From positions 1-64,000 of the forward strand of contig NZ_JADKPV010000008.1 in the NCBI RefSeq assembly GCF_015351395.1: DNA of 64,000 nucleotides, in the 5' to 3' direction. Source of the stretch: Savagea serpentis (GTDB taxonomy: Bacteria > Bacillota > Bacilli > Bacillales_A > Planococcaceae). A program made the translations under genes and the position numbers. The notes under the pieces were generated by a model. It was given only the letters and a program-made list of their open reading frames with translations, was not told the origin of the DNA and did no database searches. The first letter of the stretch is position 1. Each line of letters starts with the position of its first letter. Positions 24,854-32,549 of this stretch are shown here, piece by piece.

Positions 24854-26365
24854 TCATCTCACGAGTTCAGGCTCTAACATTGTACCAGTTTCGTTCAAGC
24901 GTGTGTGCCATGAAAATGCTTTTTCTAAAATATGTGGTGTTTGGCCGCCACGTTCGCACGCTTCATTGAAGTATTCCATTAACTGCTCGCGATACATTGG
25001 GTGCGCACAGTTTTGAATGATTTTCGGTGCACGTTCACGTGGTGCGAGCCCACGTAAATCTGCATATCCGTGCTCTGTTACGAGTACGTCTACATCGTGC
25101 TCTGTGTGATCAACATGTGAGACAAATGGAACGACTGATGAAATGTCGCCGCCCTTTGCTACTGATTTCGTTACGAAAATCGCAATGCGTGAGTTTCGTG
25201 CGAAGTCACCCGAACCACCAATACCGTTCATCATTTTCGTACCTGTTACATGCGTTGAATTTACGTTACCGTAAATATCAAATTCTAACGCTGTGTTGAT
25301 CGCGATAAGTCCCATACGACGAATCACTTCTGGTAAGTTTGAAATTTCTTGGGGGCGTAGAACAATTTTATCTTTATATGGTTCTGGATTTTCGAATACT
25401 GTTTTCATTTTTTCTTCTGAAATTGTAATCGACGCACATGATGCGAAGTTTACTTTGCCAGCGTCAATTAAATCGAACATCGCATCTTGTAATACTTCAG
25501 AATATACTTCTAAATTCTCGAATTCTGAATCTAATAAGCCATAAAGTACAGCATTCGCTTGTGAACCAATTCCTGCTTGAAGTGGTGCTAATTCATTCGT
25601 TAAGCGCCCTTCACGTACTTCATTGCGTAAAAAGTCGAGTAAATTTGCTGCCATCGTTTCAGTCTCTGCATCTGGTCCTTCATTTGGCGATGGTGAGTCT
25701 AAATGATGGTTGAAGACGATACCTTTAATTTTCGCTGGATCCACTGGAATTCCAACTGTTCCTAGACGATCGCTCGGTTTCGTCATTTGTACAGGAACGC
25801 GCTCCCCGTACATGCCGATATCGTAAATATCATGCATCCCTTCAAAATCTGGCTGTGCCGTGTTGATTTCCACAATTACATTTTTCGCATGTTCCACGAA
25901 AATCGATGAGTTCCCGACAGATGTCGTTGGAATGATCATACCATCTTCTGTAATTGCTAATGCTTCAACAATCGCAAAATCAATTTTCGGAAGTACTCCT
26001 TGACGTACAACTTCAGCTGTATGCGATAAATGCTGGTCGACGAACAATAAGTCTCCTTCATTGATTTTACCACGCATCGTACGGTCCACTTGGAATGGTA
26101 AACGTTTGTTTACGATACCTGCTTCCGCTAGCTTTTCATCTGTTTCAAAGCCGAGTGAAGCACCTGTGAAAACGTTTACTTTAAATCCGTCAATATTGCG
26201 CGTACGATCCACTAATGCATGTGGAACCGCTTTCGCATCTCCTGCACGCGTGAAACCACTTAACCCCAATGTCATACCGTCTTGAATCCATGATGCAGCC
26301 TCTTGTGGCGTAACGACTAAATCCTGCAACGACTTCAAACGAATTCTTTCCATTTTGTTTTCCAT
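24854..26365 (-). CDS. Acetyl-CoA hydrolase / succinate:CoA transferase family
   Basis: A 503-residue CoA-transferase of the Ach1/Cat1 family: TLGLSGFTRAGDAKAVPHAL, SVGNSSIFVEHAKNVIVEIN, FDIYGNVNSTHVTGTKMMNGIGGSGDFARN (region of the Glu that forms the CoA thioester) and TEHGYADLRGLAPRERA. It moves CoA between acetyl (or propionyl) and succinate, or hydrolyses acetyl-CoA. ATG 26365 follows GGGAG by 10 bases; a GTG at 26389 is inside the ribosome site region. Upstream are a cre-like site and the LytTR regulator gene, both plausible controls. Confidence 0.9.
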   Translation of the reverse strand: MENKMERIRLKSLQDLVVTPQEAASWIQDGMTLGLSGFTRAGDAKAVPHALVDRTRNIDGFKVNVFTGASLGFETDEKLAEAGIVNKRLPFQVDRTMRGKINEGDLLFVDQHLSHTAEVVRQGVLPKIDFAIVEALAITEDGMIIPTTSVGNSSIFVEHAKNVIVEINTAQPDFEGMHDIYDIGMYGERVPVQMTKPSDRLGTVGIPVDPAKIKGIVFNHHLDSPSPNEGPDAETETMAANLLDFLRNEVREGRLTNELAPLQAGIGSQANAVLYGLLDSEFENLEVYSEVLQDAMFDLIDAGKVNFASCASITISEEKMKTVFENPEPYKDKIVLRPQEISNLPEVIRRMGLIAINTALEFDIYGNVNSTHVTGTKMMNGIGGSGDFARNSRIAIFVTKSVAKGGDISSVVPFVSHVDHTEHDVDVLVTEHGYADLRGLAPRERAPKIIQNCAHPMYREQLMEYFNEACERGGQTPHILEKAFSWHTRLNETGTMLEPELVR

Positions 26366-26458
26366 ACGATCACTGCTCCCTTTTTTCACAAATTCGTAAT
26401 ATTTACTATGTACATAATATGATACAATATATTACCTTTTTCGCGACAATTGTTGACT

Positions 26459-26472
26459 TGAAAACGTTTTTA
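26459..26472 (-). promoter_or_regulatory. cre-like site upstream of the CoA-transferase gene
   Basis: TGAAAACGTTTTTA (plus strand) matches cre at 13 of 14 positions. It lies about 95 bases before the start codon, probably upstream of the -35 region, where CcpA activates acetate genes such as ackA in B. subtilis. Assignment is by consensus only. Confidence 0.45.
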
Positions 26473-26543
26473 TAGCATAAAGGAAGAAAAAATTTAGTCT
26501 GAGCGACAGGTTTTTTGATTGAAAGGCCTATTTCATTGTTATT

Positions 26544-26582
26544 ATACAGAACTTATTTTTAATCAGCTGTATTGATACAGAA
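26544..26582. promoter_or_regulatory. Palindrome and 31-bp-spaced repeats between LytTR and CoA-transferase genes
   Basis: CTGTATTGATACAG (26567-26580) is a perfect palindrome. ATACAGAA occurs at 26544-26551 and 26575-26582, exactly 31 bases (three helical turns) apart. The remaining intergenic stretch 26366-26674 holds the cre-like site, the terminator at 26629 and no gene. The palindrome may be an operator, but the binder is unknown. Confidence 0.4.
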
Positions 26583-26628
26583 TGGGAATTAAATGTGAGA
26601 TTGCTGTGGAATGTGATGATGAAGAAGA

Positions 26629-26665
26629 AATGAGATTCGCAGAGGTTCATTCTTTGAATCTCATT
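26629..26665 (-). terminator. Hairpin after the LytTR gene
   Basis: AATGAGATTC (26629-26638) pairs with GAATCTCATT (26656-26665). The minus-strand side has only a broken T run (TTCTTCTT), so termination may be partial. Confidence 0.6.
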
Positions 26666-26674
26666 ATATCATAA

Positions 26675-27316
26675 TTAGAAGCCTAATAATTTGCGGAAAT
26701 AACTTGAATATGATTGACTTACAGGAATTTTTGCACCGTCACGCATCGCTAAAACAAAAGTAGAATGAGTATCTGGGAATATCTCTACAATGTGTTCAAC
26801 ATTGACGATAAATGAACGGTGACAACGAATGAAGTTTGTTCTCGGTAAAATAAACTCAAAGTTTTGCAATGAGTTTTTATGTGTTCCAGATACTTTCTCT
26901 GAAACGACAAACGTCTTACGATCTTTCACTTCAATATATTGAACGTCTTCAAATGGGACAGGAATCCATCCATCTGATGTTTTTAATGTGACGACTGATT
27001 TCCCCTCTGTGTACGAAGGATAAATTGCCATAACACAACCTTTAAAATGACCGTCCTCAAATGGAACCGCTTGTCCAAAGTATGGTACTCCAAACATATC
27101 TCTTTGGATGAAATCCGATACTTTTTGATTTTCATTGACAGCTCTATATCCTAAAGTCCCAGGTTTTAAAGGCTGTCCAGGTTTAATTTTTAAATCGACA
27201 CGCTTGCTCGGTTGATAGTACAAATACTTTTCGTGATCGGTTAATCCAATGGACACTTCCTCCGAAAATAATTGACTCATGACGGAAAGTAAAGATTCAA
27301 TGTTCAACTTATCCAT
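26675..27316 (-). CDS. LytTR DNA-binding regulator with N-terminal sensor-like domain
   Basis: A 213-residue protein. Residues about 1-115 resemble a PAS/Cache-like ligand domain (KYLYYQPSKRVDLKIKPG, VSDFIQRDMFGVPYFGQAVPF). Residues about 118-213 form a LytTR domain: VQYIEVKDRKTFVVSE, FIRCHRSFIVNVEHIVEI and GAKIPVSQSYSSYFRKLLGF. There is no receiver domain, so it probably senses a metabolite directly. It faces the acetyl-CoA hydrolase gene 300 bases downstream. I infer, from context only, that it controls that gene. Confidence 0.85.
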   Translation of the reverse strand: MDKLNIESLLSVMSQLFSEEVSIGLTDHEKYLYYQPSKRVDLKIKPGQPLKPGTLGYRAVNENQKVSDFIQRDMFGVPYFGQAVPFEDGHFKGCVMAIYPSYTEGKSVVTLKTSDGWIPVPFEDVQYIEVKDRKTFVVSEKVSGTHKNSLQNFEFILPRTNFIRCHRSFIVNVEHIVEIFPDTHSTFVLAMRDGAKIPVSQSYSSYFRKLLGF

Positions 27317-27407
27317 CAGTCATTCCACTCCCCTTCAAATAAATGGTGATTTACTATTATCTCCTATTATATATCATTTTCCGTGGAAAAGAGAATTTTT
27401 ATTTACT

Positions 27408-28655
27408 TCACGCATTTGACACATTCGGAACGAACTTTAAAAGAACGCCTCCGATAATGAATAAAATAATTAAACTGAAGACTCCATAGGCTGTGGAACC
27501 TGTTAGTTGAGCAGTCGTCGCGACGAGGAGCGGTCCCATAATGGATGCAAACTTACCAAAAATATTGTAAAATCCGAAAAACTCACTCGCTTTTTCTTTC
27601 GGAATGATTTGAGCGAAGTAAGAACGACTTAGTGATTGGATTCCTCCTTGGCTCGTTGCGACTAACATCGCTAAAATCCAAAAATCTATTGCTGTCTTTA
27701 AGAAGAAAGCATAAATACAAACGATAATATATACACTAATTCCTACATATAACATACGTTTTGGTCCATACTTCTTCGCTAACCTTCCATATAAAATAGA
27801 AAACGGCGCCGCCACAAGTTGTGTCACAAAAAGCACGATGAGTAGTGTTGTCGCTGAAATATTCAAATCCGTACCGTAGGCTGTTGACATTGCAATAATT
27901 GTTCCTACTCCATCTATATAGAAAAAGTAGGCAATTAAAAAAATAAATACGTGACGATACTGTGGAATTTGTTTCAATGTGTGCCAAGTCGTGTGCAAAC
28001 TTGCTTGAATGACTTTAGGCGGCTTCGGTAAACCTGATTGTTGGGTCACATGTCGTAACATCGGGATAGTGAAGGTTATCCACCAGACTGCCGTAATAAT
28101 GAATGCAAGCTTGCTAGCAGTGCTTACTGCAAGACTGATCCATTCCATTTGAGCTGAAATAATAATGACAATACTCGCTAAAAAAGGAATCGTACTTCCG
28201 ATGTATCCAAGTCCAAATCCTTTAGCCGATATATAATCCATCCGCTCATATGTTGTAACATCAACTAAAAATGAATCGTAAAAAATATTTGCCCCATGAA
28301 ATCCTACGGCAGTAAACACATATAGAATAAGCAATAGCAACCAATTATCTGAAGGGACAAAAGCTAAGCTAAACGTTGCCACAGAACCGATTGCGAAAAA
28401 AGTGAAAAATAATTTCTTTTTCATTCCTTCATAATTCGCAACCGCTCCTAGAAGAGGTCCTAATATAGCTAATATTAAAGTTGCAATAGATACCGTATAA
28501 GCTAAATAGGCTGTAGAATTCACTGTATTTACTCCTTGAGCAGTAGCGACGCTTTTATAATAAATAGGGAAAATAGCCGTTGTAATGACGACCGAATAGG
28601 CAGAATTGGCCCAGTCATATAACATCCAACTTTTCTCCGTTTTTTCTCTCTTCAT
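27408..28655 (-). CDS. UMF1-type MFS transporter
   Basis: A 415-residue, 12-helix transporter. WMLYDWANSAYSVVITTAIFPIYYK at the N-terminus is diagnostic of the UMF1 (Atg22-like) MFS family, and GGIQSLSRSYFAQIIPKEKASEFFGFYNIFGKFASIMGP is the second conserved block. Substrates in bacteria are not known; fungal relatives export amino acids from the vacuole. GGGGTGAT precedes the ATG. By eye it is more A+T rich than genes on either side, as is the GGDEF gene next to it. Confidence 0.88.
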   Translation of the reverse strand: MKREKTEKSWMLYDWANSAYSVVITTAIFPIYYKSVATAQGVNTVNSTAYLAYTVSIATLILAILGPLLGAVANYEGMKKKLFFTFFAIGSVATFSLAFVPSDNWLLLLILYVFTAVGFHGANIFYDSFLVDVTTYERMDYISAKGFGLGYIGSTIPFLASIVIIISAQMEWISLAVSTASKLAFIITAVWWITFTIPMLRHVTQQSGLPKPPKVIQASLHTTWHTLKQIPQYRHVFIFLIAYFFYIDGVGTIIAMSTAYGTDLNISATTLLIVLFVTQLVAAPFSILYGRLAKKYGPKRMLYVGISVYIIVCIYAFFLKTAIDFWILAMLVATSQGGIQSLSRSYFAQIIPKEKASEFFGFYNIFGKFASIMGPLLVATTAQLTGSTAYGVFSLIILFIIGGVLLKFVPNVSNA

Positions 28656-28793
28656 TTCATCACCCCTATATAGTTCTTTGGTATTAATTAAAACATATAA
28701 TATAATTAGTATTAAAGTTGTTAATTTTAAATAAAAGTGATATATTGTATCTAAATATCGTATGTGAAATCCAATATAAAGGATGTGAATCCG

Positions 28794-31184
28794 TTGTTAC
28801 CAAAATTAAAACACTCTGAGCAATTATTGAAATTAATCACTGATCAATTTTATCTCATCGTCGTTTGTAGCGACGGTACTCTTGTAGATATCAATGAAAC
28901 ATTTTTAAAAATGACGGGATATGAGCGTGAACAACTACTAAATAATTATTGTCATGAAGTCCCGTTCGATCATTTTACAAAATGGAAAAAGCCATTGGAC
29001 GAGCCTGAAAGCACTTTAATTCAAGGAAAGAAAAAAACTGGAGAAATTTTTTATATGTACGCCATACGCATTGTTCTAAGAAATGAATTAACGGGTGACT
29101 TTAAAGTATTATGGCTTGGCTCGGACATTACAAAAGAACAATTATTATTTGAAAAAAACAAACGAGAAAATCACTATTTAAAACAAGTCGAAGAGGCTTT
29201 ACATTTATCCTCTATTATTTCAGTTGTCGATCAAGATGGGAACATTACGTATGTAAATAACCATTTTTGTGAAATTTCCGGATATTCAAAACATACTTTA
29301 TTACATCAAAAACAATACTTTTTAGATTCAAACTTCCATCCTCCAAGCTTTTTCGAGGACATGTGGGAGACTGTAAAAAGTGGACAGCAGTGGACAGGTG
29401 AGATTTGTAATCAAGATGCTAATGGGACAATATTTAGGGTACATACGACTGTCATTCCATTTTTAAATATTAATGATACTCCTTCCAAATTTCTTTTCAT
29501 TCAAACCGATATTACAGAACAAAAAAATTCTTCACATAATGACTTTCAACGTACCGTACGTCATTTGCAAAATATTATTTTTAAGTATGAAGTGAAAAAT
29601 CGAGTCAATCTGCAATTTACAATGCTAGAAGGACAGTTATTAAAAGAACTAGACCTTTCTTTAACTGATTTAAATCCTCTCCACTTTATGAAAATTTACA
29701 GCGAAAAAGAACGTTTTACCATTTTGCGTAACTTATTGCGCGCTTCATTCGGCCATCAAGTCCAATTCGAGCTTACTTATTTAAACTATACAATTTTAAT
29801 TTATTTATCGCCAATTATAGTCGACGGGATTGTTACAGAAGTCGTCGGAACAGGAATTGATATTACGGAAAGAAAACAAGCTGAAGAGACAATTGCTTAT
29901 ATGGCTTACTATGATAGTCTAACTTCTTTACCAAACCGCCAATTGTTAGAAAAACTAGTTAATGAGCGTATTAATCAATACCGCCCGTCATTAAATAACG
30001 GATTTGCCATTATGTTCATCGACCTAGACCGCTTTAAAAGCGTCAACGACTCGATGGGACATTTAATTGGAGATCAACTTTTAATTGCAGTCGGAGAACG
30101 TTTAAAAAAATGTGTGAGACAAAACGATATTGTCGCTCGTCTAAGTGGAGATGAATATGTGCTCGTCATTTCTACGACAAATGAAGAAAATATTTGTGCT
30201 ATTGGAGACCGCATCGTGCAAGAAATCTCGAGTAATTTTACCATTGACAATTATGATATTTTTGTTACACCGAGCATCGGGATCAGTGTCTTTCCTGAAG
30301 ATGGTAAAGAATATGAAGCGTTATTGCGCAATGCTGATTCTGCGATGTATTTAGCTAAAAAATCGGGTAAAAATAATTATCAATTTTTCACAGAGCAATT
30401 GCGTGACGAAATGATTGAAAAGACATTGTTAGAAATGGATTTGAGGCGTTCTTTAAAAATTGAACAATTCACATTGTTATTTCAACCGCTTTTCTCTTCC
30501 GAAACAAATGAGATGATGGCGGTGGAAGCAATTCCGATTTGGAACCATCCAAAACGCGGCTCCATTCTACCAGACGCATTTATTCCTATTGCAGAAGATG
30601 CTGGGTTAATTTTACCATTTAGCATGTGGTTTTTACGTAAGGCAGCGATTCAATTAAAGCAATGGCAAGAAATAGGTCACAACAATATTCAAATGCATCT
30701 TAAAATTTCTACCCGCCTTTTTGAACAACCTTTTTTCGCTAAAAATGCGATCGCTTTAATCGAAGATATTCAACTTGAAGCAAGCTCTTTGAACTTAGAA
30801 ATTCACGGAGAGATTTCAATCAATTCTGATGAACTGCATACGACGATTCAACAACTACGAGATGCACAATTCAATATTACAATTGGCGGATTTGGCTCAA
30901 GTCATGTATCTTTTGGAGCCGTTAGTTCTTTACCGATTTCCTATTTAAAGTTGGATTCTAGTTTCGTTAAAAAATTGACGCCTACACATAAATTCGCAAT
31001 CCAAACCATTAATCAATTAACACAAAATCTCGAAATTCCAATGATTATCGATCATATACAAACAGAAGAACAAGCGAATTTTGTAAAAACTTTAAAAAAT
31101 AGCATCGTTCAAGGGAATTACTTTGCAAGCTTTCTATTACAAGACCAGTTTGAAATGCAATTTTTGTTTCCTAATTTTTTATAA
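28794..31184 (+). CDS. PAS-PAS-PAS-GGDEF-EAL protein (diguanylate cyclase with degenerate EAL)
   Basis: About 796 residues, no membrane segment. PAS-like modules lie near 10-120, 135-245 and 260-365, the last ending in GTGIDITERKQAEE. The GGDEF domain (about 375-540) has DLDRFKSVNDSMGH, the inhibitory site RQND (442-445) and SGDEY (451-455), so cyclase activity is plausible. The EAL domain (about 555-796) has EAIPIW for EAL-R, KIST for N-LS, LEIHGE for EITE, GGFGS for DDFG and IDHIQ for EGVE, so phosphodiesterase activity should be lost. Start: TTG 28794 with AAAGGA upstream; GTG 28764 is possible. Divergent from the UMF1 gene. Confidence 0.88.
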   Translation: MLPKLKHSEQLLKLITDQFYLIVVCSDGTLVDINETFLKMTGYEREQLLNNYCHEVPFDHFTKWKKPLDEPESTLIQGKKKTGEIFYMYAIRIVLRNELTGDFKVLWLGSDITKEQLLFEKNKRENHYLKQVEEALHLSSIISVVDQDGNITYVNNHFCEISGYSKHTLLHQKQYFLDSNFHPPSFFEDMWETVKSGQQWTGEICNQDANGTIFRVHTTVIPFLNINDTPSKFLFIQTDITEQKNSSHNDFQRTVRHLQNIIFKYEVKNRVNLQFTMLEGQLLKELDLSLTDLNPLHFMKIYSEKERFTILRNLLRASFGHQVQFELTYLNYTILIYLSPIIVDGIVTEVVGTGIDITERKQAEETIAYMAYYDSLTSLPNRQLLEKLVNERINQYRPSLNNGFAIMFIDLDRFKSVNDSMGHLIGDQLLIAVGERLKKCVRQNDIVARLSGDEYVLVISTTNEENICAIGDRIVQEISSNFTIDNYDIFVTPSIGISVFPEDGKEYEALLRNADSAMYLAKKSGKNNYQFFTEQLRDEMIEKTLLEMDLRRSLKIEQFTLLFQPLFSSETNEMMAVEAIPIWNHPKRGSILPDAFIPIAEDAGLILPFSMWFLRKAAIQLKQWQEIGHNNIQMHLKISTRLFEQPFFAKNAIALIEDIQLEASSLNLEIHGEISINSDELHTTIQQLRDAQFNITIGGFGSSHVSFGAVSSLPISYLKLDSSFVKKLTPTHKFAIQTINQLTQNLEIPMIIDHIQTEEQANFVKTLKNSIVQGNYFASFLLQDQFEMQFLFPNFL

Positions 31185-31234
31185 TGATTCTATTATTTAA
31201 GGAATGCAATTAGCTAGTTTAAATACGAGTAAAT

Positions 31235-31277
31235 AACAATCACGCATGAAGTAGTTTACATTTCATGCGTGATTGTT
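31235..31277. terminator. Bidirectional terminator, GGDEF gene / MFS gene
   Basis: AACAATCACGCATGAA (31235-31250) pairs perfectly with TTCATGCGTGATTGTT (31262-31277), a 16-bp stem between converging genes. Confidence 0.88.
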
Positions 31278-32464
31278 TATATCCCTTGTTTTCTTTGATA
31301 AAGGCGGAGAAACGCATAGTATAGTAAAGGGATAAAAGAAGCGCTCATAACAATTCCTAACCATCCTGCATACTCCCATACAGGACTGAGCAAAGTACTC
31401 CCTCCTGCTACTCCAATATAATACGAAATTAAATATAAGCTTGAAGCACTCCCTTTATGATGAGTTGCCTCCTGACTCACTGTCGTAGCTGTAAGGGAAT
31501 GCGCAGTGAAAAATCCTCCACAGACGATGCACATCCCAATAATGACAATAAGTAAAGAATGACTCAATGTTAACAGTACACCACCGATTAAAACGAATAA
31601 AGCGATAGCTCGCACACGCTTTACAGTAAATCGCGCTGCTAAATACCCCGCAATAGGCGCTCCGATAATACCAAAACTGTACGCTGCATAAATGAGTGAT
31701 ATTTTATCGAGAGATAATGAAAATGGTACTTCTGATAAATAAAAGGGTAAATACGTCCAAACACCAGTAAAGGACAACTGCAAAATAAACCCTAAACCGA
31801 AGACCATTAACAATTTCGGATTACGTAAATGGTAGAAAAAACCATCGATATCTTTTCGAAGAGAGACGACACTCGGTGTAAAATAATTCGACTTGGGCAA
31901 TGTCATGATTAACAGAACTAAAATGACAATTCCCGTACTTCCGATAATGAAAAAAGCGAGCTCCCAACTGTAACGCTCAGCGAGTATACCTGTAAAAATA
32001 CGTCCAATCATCCCACCGAGTCCATTACACGATATGTACAGCGCTGTCGCAAGCCCTTGATATTTCGGATGAATTTCTTCATTCAAATAAGCTAATCCGA
32101 CAGCTGGTACCCCTGCCATCGTGAATCCTTGAATGAAACGCAACAATAAAATAAGTGAAAAAGAGGGCAAAAAAGGAATGATAAAAAACGGAATGGCTGA
32201 TAATAATAAAGACCATTTCACAAATTGTGAGCGCCCGTTCCGATCGGACAAGACCCCTACAACGACAAGCCCGCAAATAAGTCCGATTGTCATAATAGAC
32301 ATCGTCATACTGCTAAGTGACACCGAAACATTAAACTGTTCTGTAAATTTTGGCATTAATGGTTGCGTTGCGTACATTGCCGAAAAAGTGAACATACTCG
32401 CTAATCCTAATCCAAATACTAAAAACCAAAAAGCTCGATCTTGTAATGTATACCCTTCCTGCAT
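31277..32464 (-). CDS. MFS transporter (YnfM/AraJ-like)
   Basis: A 395-residue, 12-helix major facilitator: GLASMFTFSAMYATQPLMPKF, the loop 2-3 motif GVLSDRNGRSQFVKW, and RFIQGFTMAGVPAVGLAYLNEE in TM4. This resembles the YnfM group, for which no substrate is firmly known (drug or sugar efflux proposed). GGGGAG precedes the ATG. It is divergent, over 85 bases, from the Tet(M)-like GTPase. The shared interval has a perfect palindrome (32483-32498), so both may answer to one regulator. Confidence 0.85.
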   Translation of the reverse strand: MQEGYTLQDRAFWFLVFGLGLASMFTFSAMYATQPLMPKFTEQFNVSVSLSSMTMSIMTIGLICGLVVVGVLSDRNGRSQFVKWSLLLSAIPFFIIPFLPSFSLILLLRFIQGFTMAGVPAVGLAYLNEEIHPKYQGLATALYISCNGLGGMIGRIFTGILAERYSWELAFFIIGSTGIVILVLLIMTLPKSNYFTPSVVSLRKDIDGFFYHLRNPKLLMVFGLGFILQLSFTGVWTYLPFYLSEVPFSLSLDKISLIYAAYSFGIIGAPIAGYLAARFTVKRVRAIALFVLIGGVLLTLSHSLLIVIIGMCIVCGGFFTAHSLTATTVSQEATHHKGSASSLYLISYYIGVAGGSTLLSPVWEYAGWLGIVMSASFIPLLYYAFLRLYQRKQGI

Positions 32465-32482
32465 AAGCTCTCTCCCCAGTGA

Positions 32483-32524
32483 TGTTTCATATGAAACATT
32501 TTCGTTTTATATTGTTTCACGTAT
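32483..32524. promoter_or_regulatory. Palindromic operator-like repeats between MFS and GTPase genes
   Basis: TGTTTCATATGAAACA (32483-32498) is a perfect palindrome, and the half-site TGTTTCA recurs at 32513-32519, 30 bases from the first. The second copy adjoins the probable -10 (TATACT, 32522-32527) of the GTPase gene. The palindrome differs from parS at two central bases, so a degenerate parS is an alternative reading. Confidence 0.5.
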
Positions 32525-32549
32525 ACTAAAGTAAAAAAGGTGACTTTTT

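Noticed and set aside
26061-26285. Open frames antisense to the CoA-transferase and many other genes
   Set aside because: They lack ribosome sites and recognisable protein features, and they mirror the codon pattern of the real genes.
16325-28763. Sigma-54 (-24/-12) promoters near rpoN and metabolic genes
   Set aside because: I looked for TGGCAC-N5-TTGCW upstream of several operons here and saw no match with the invariant GG and GC pair. Not an exhaustive search.
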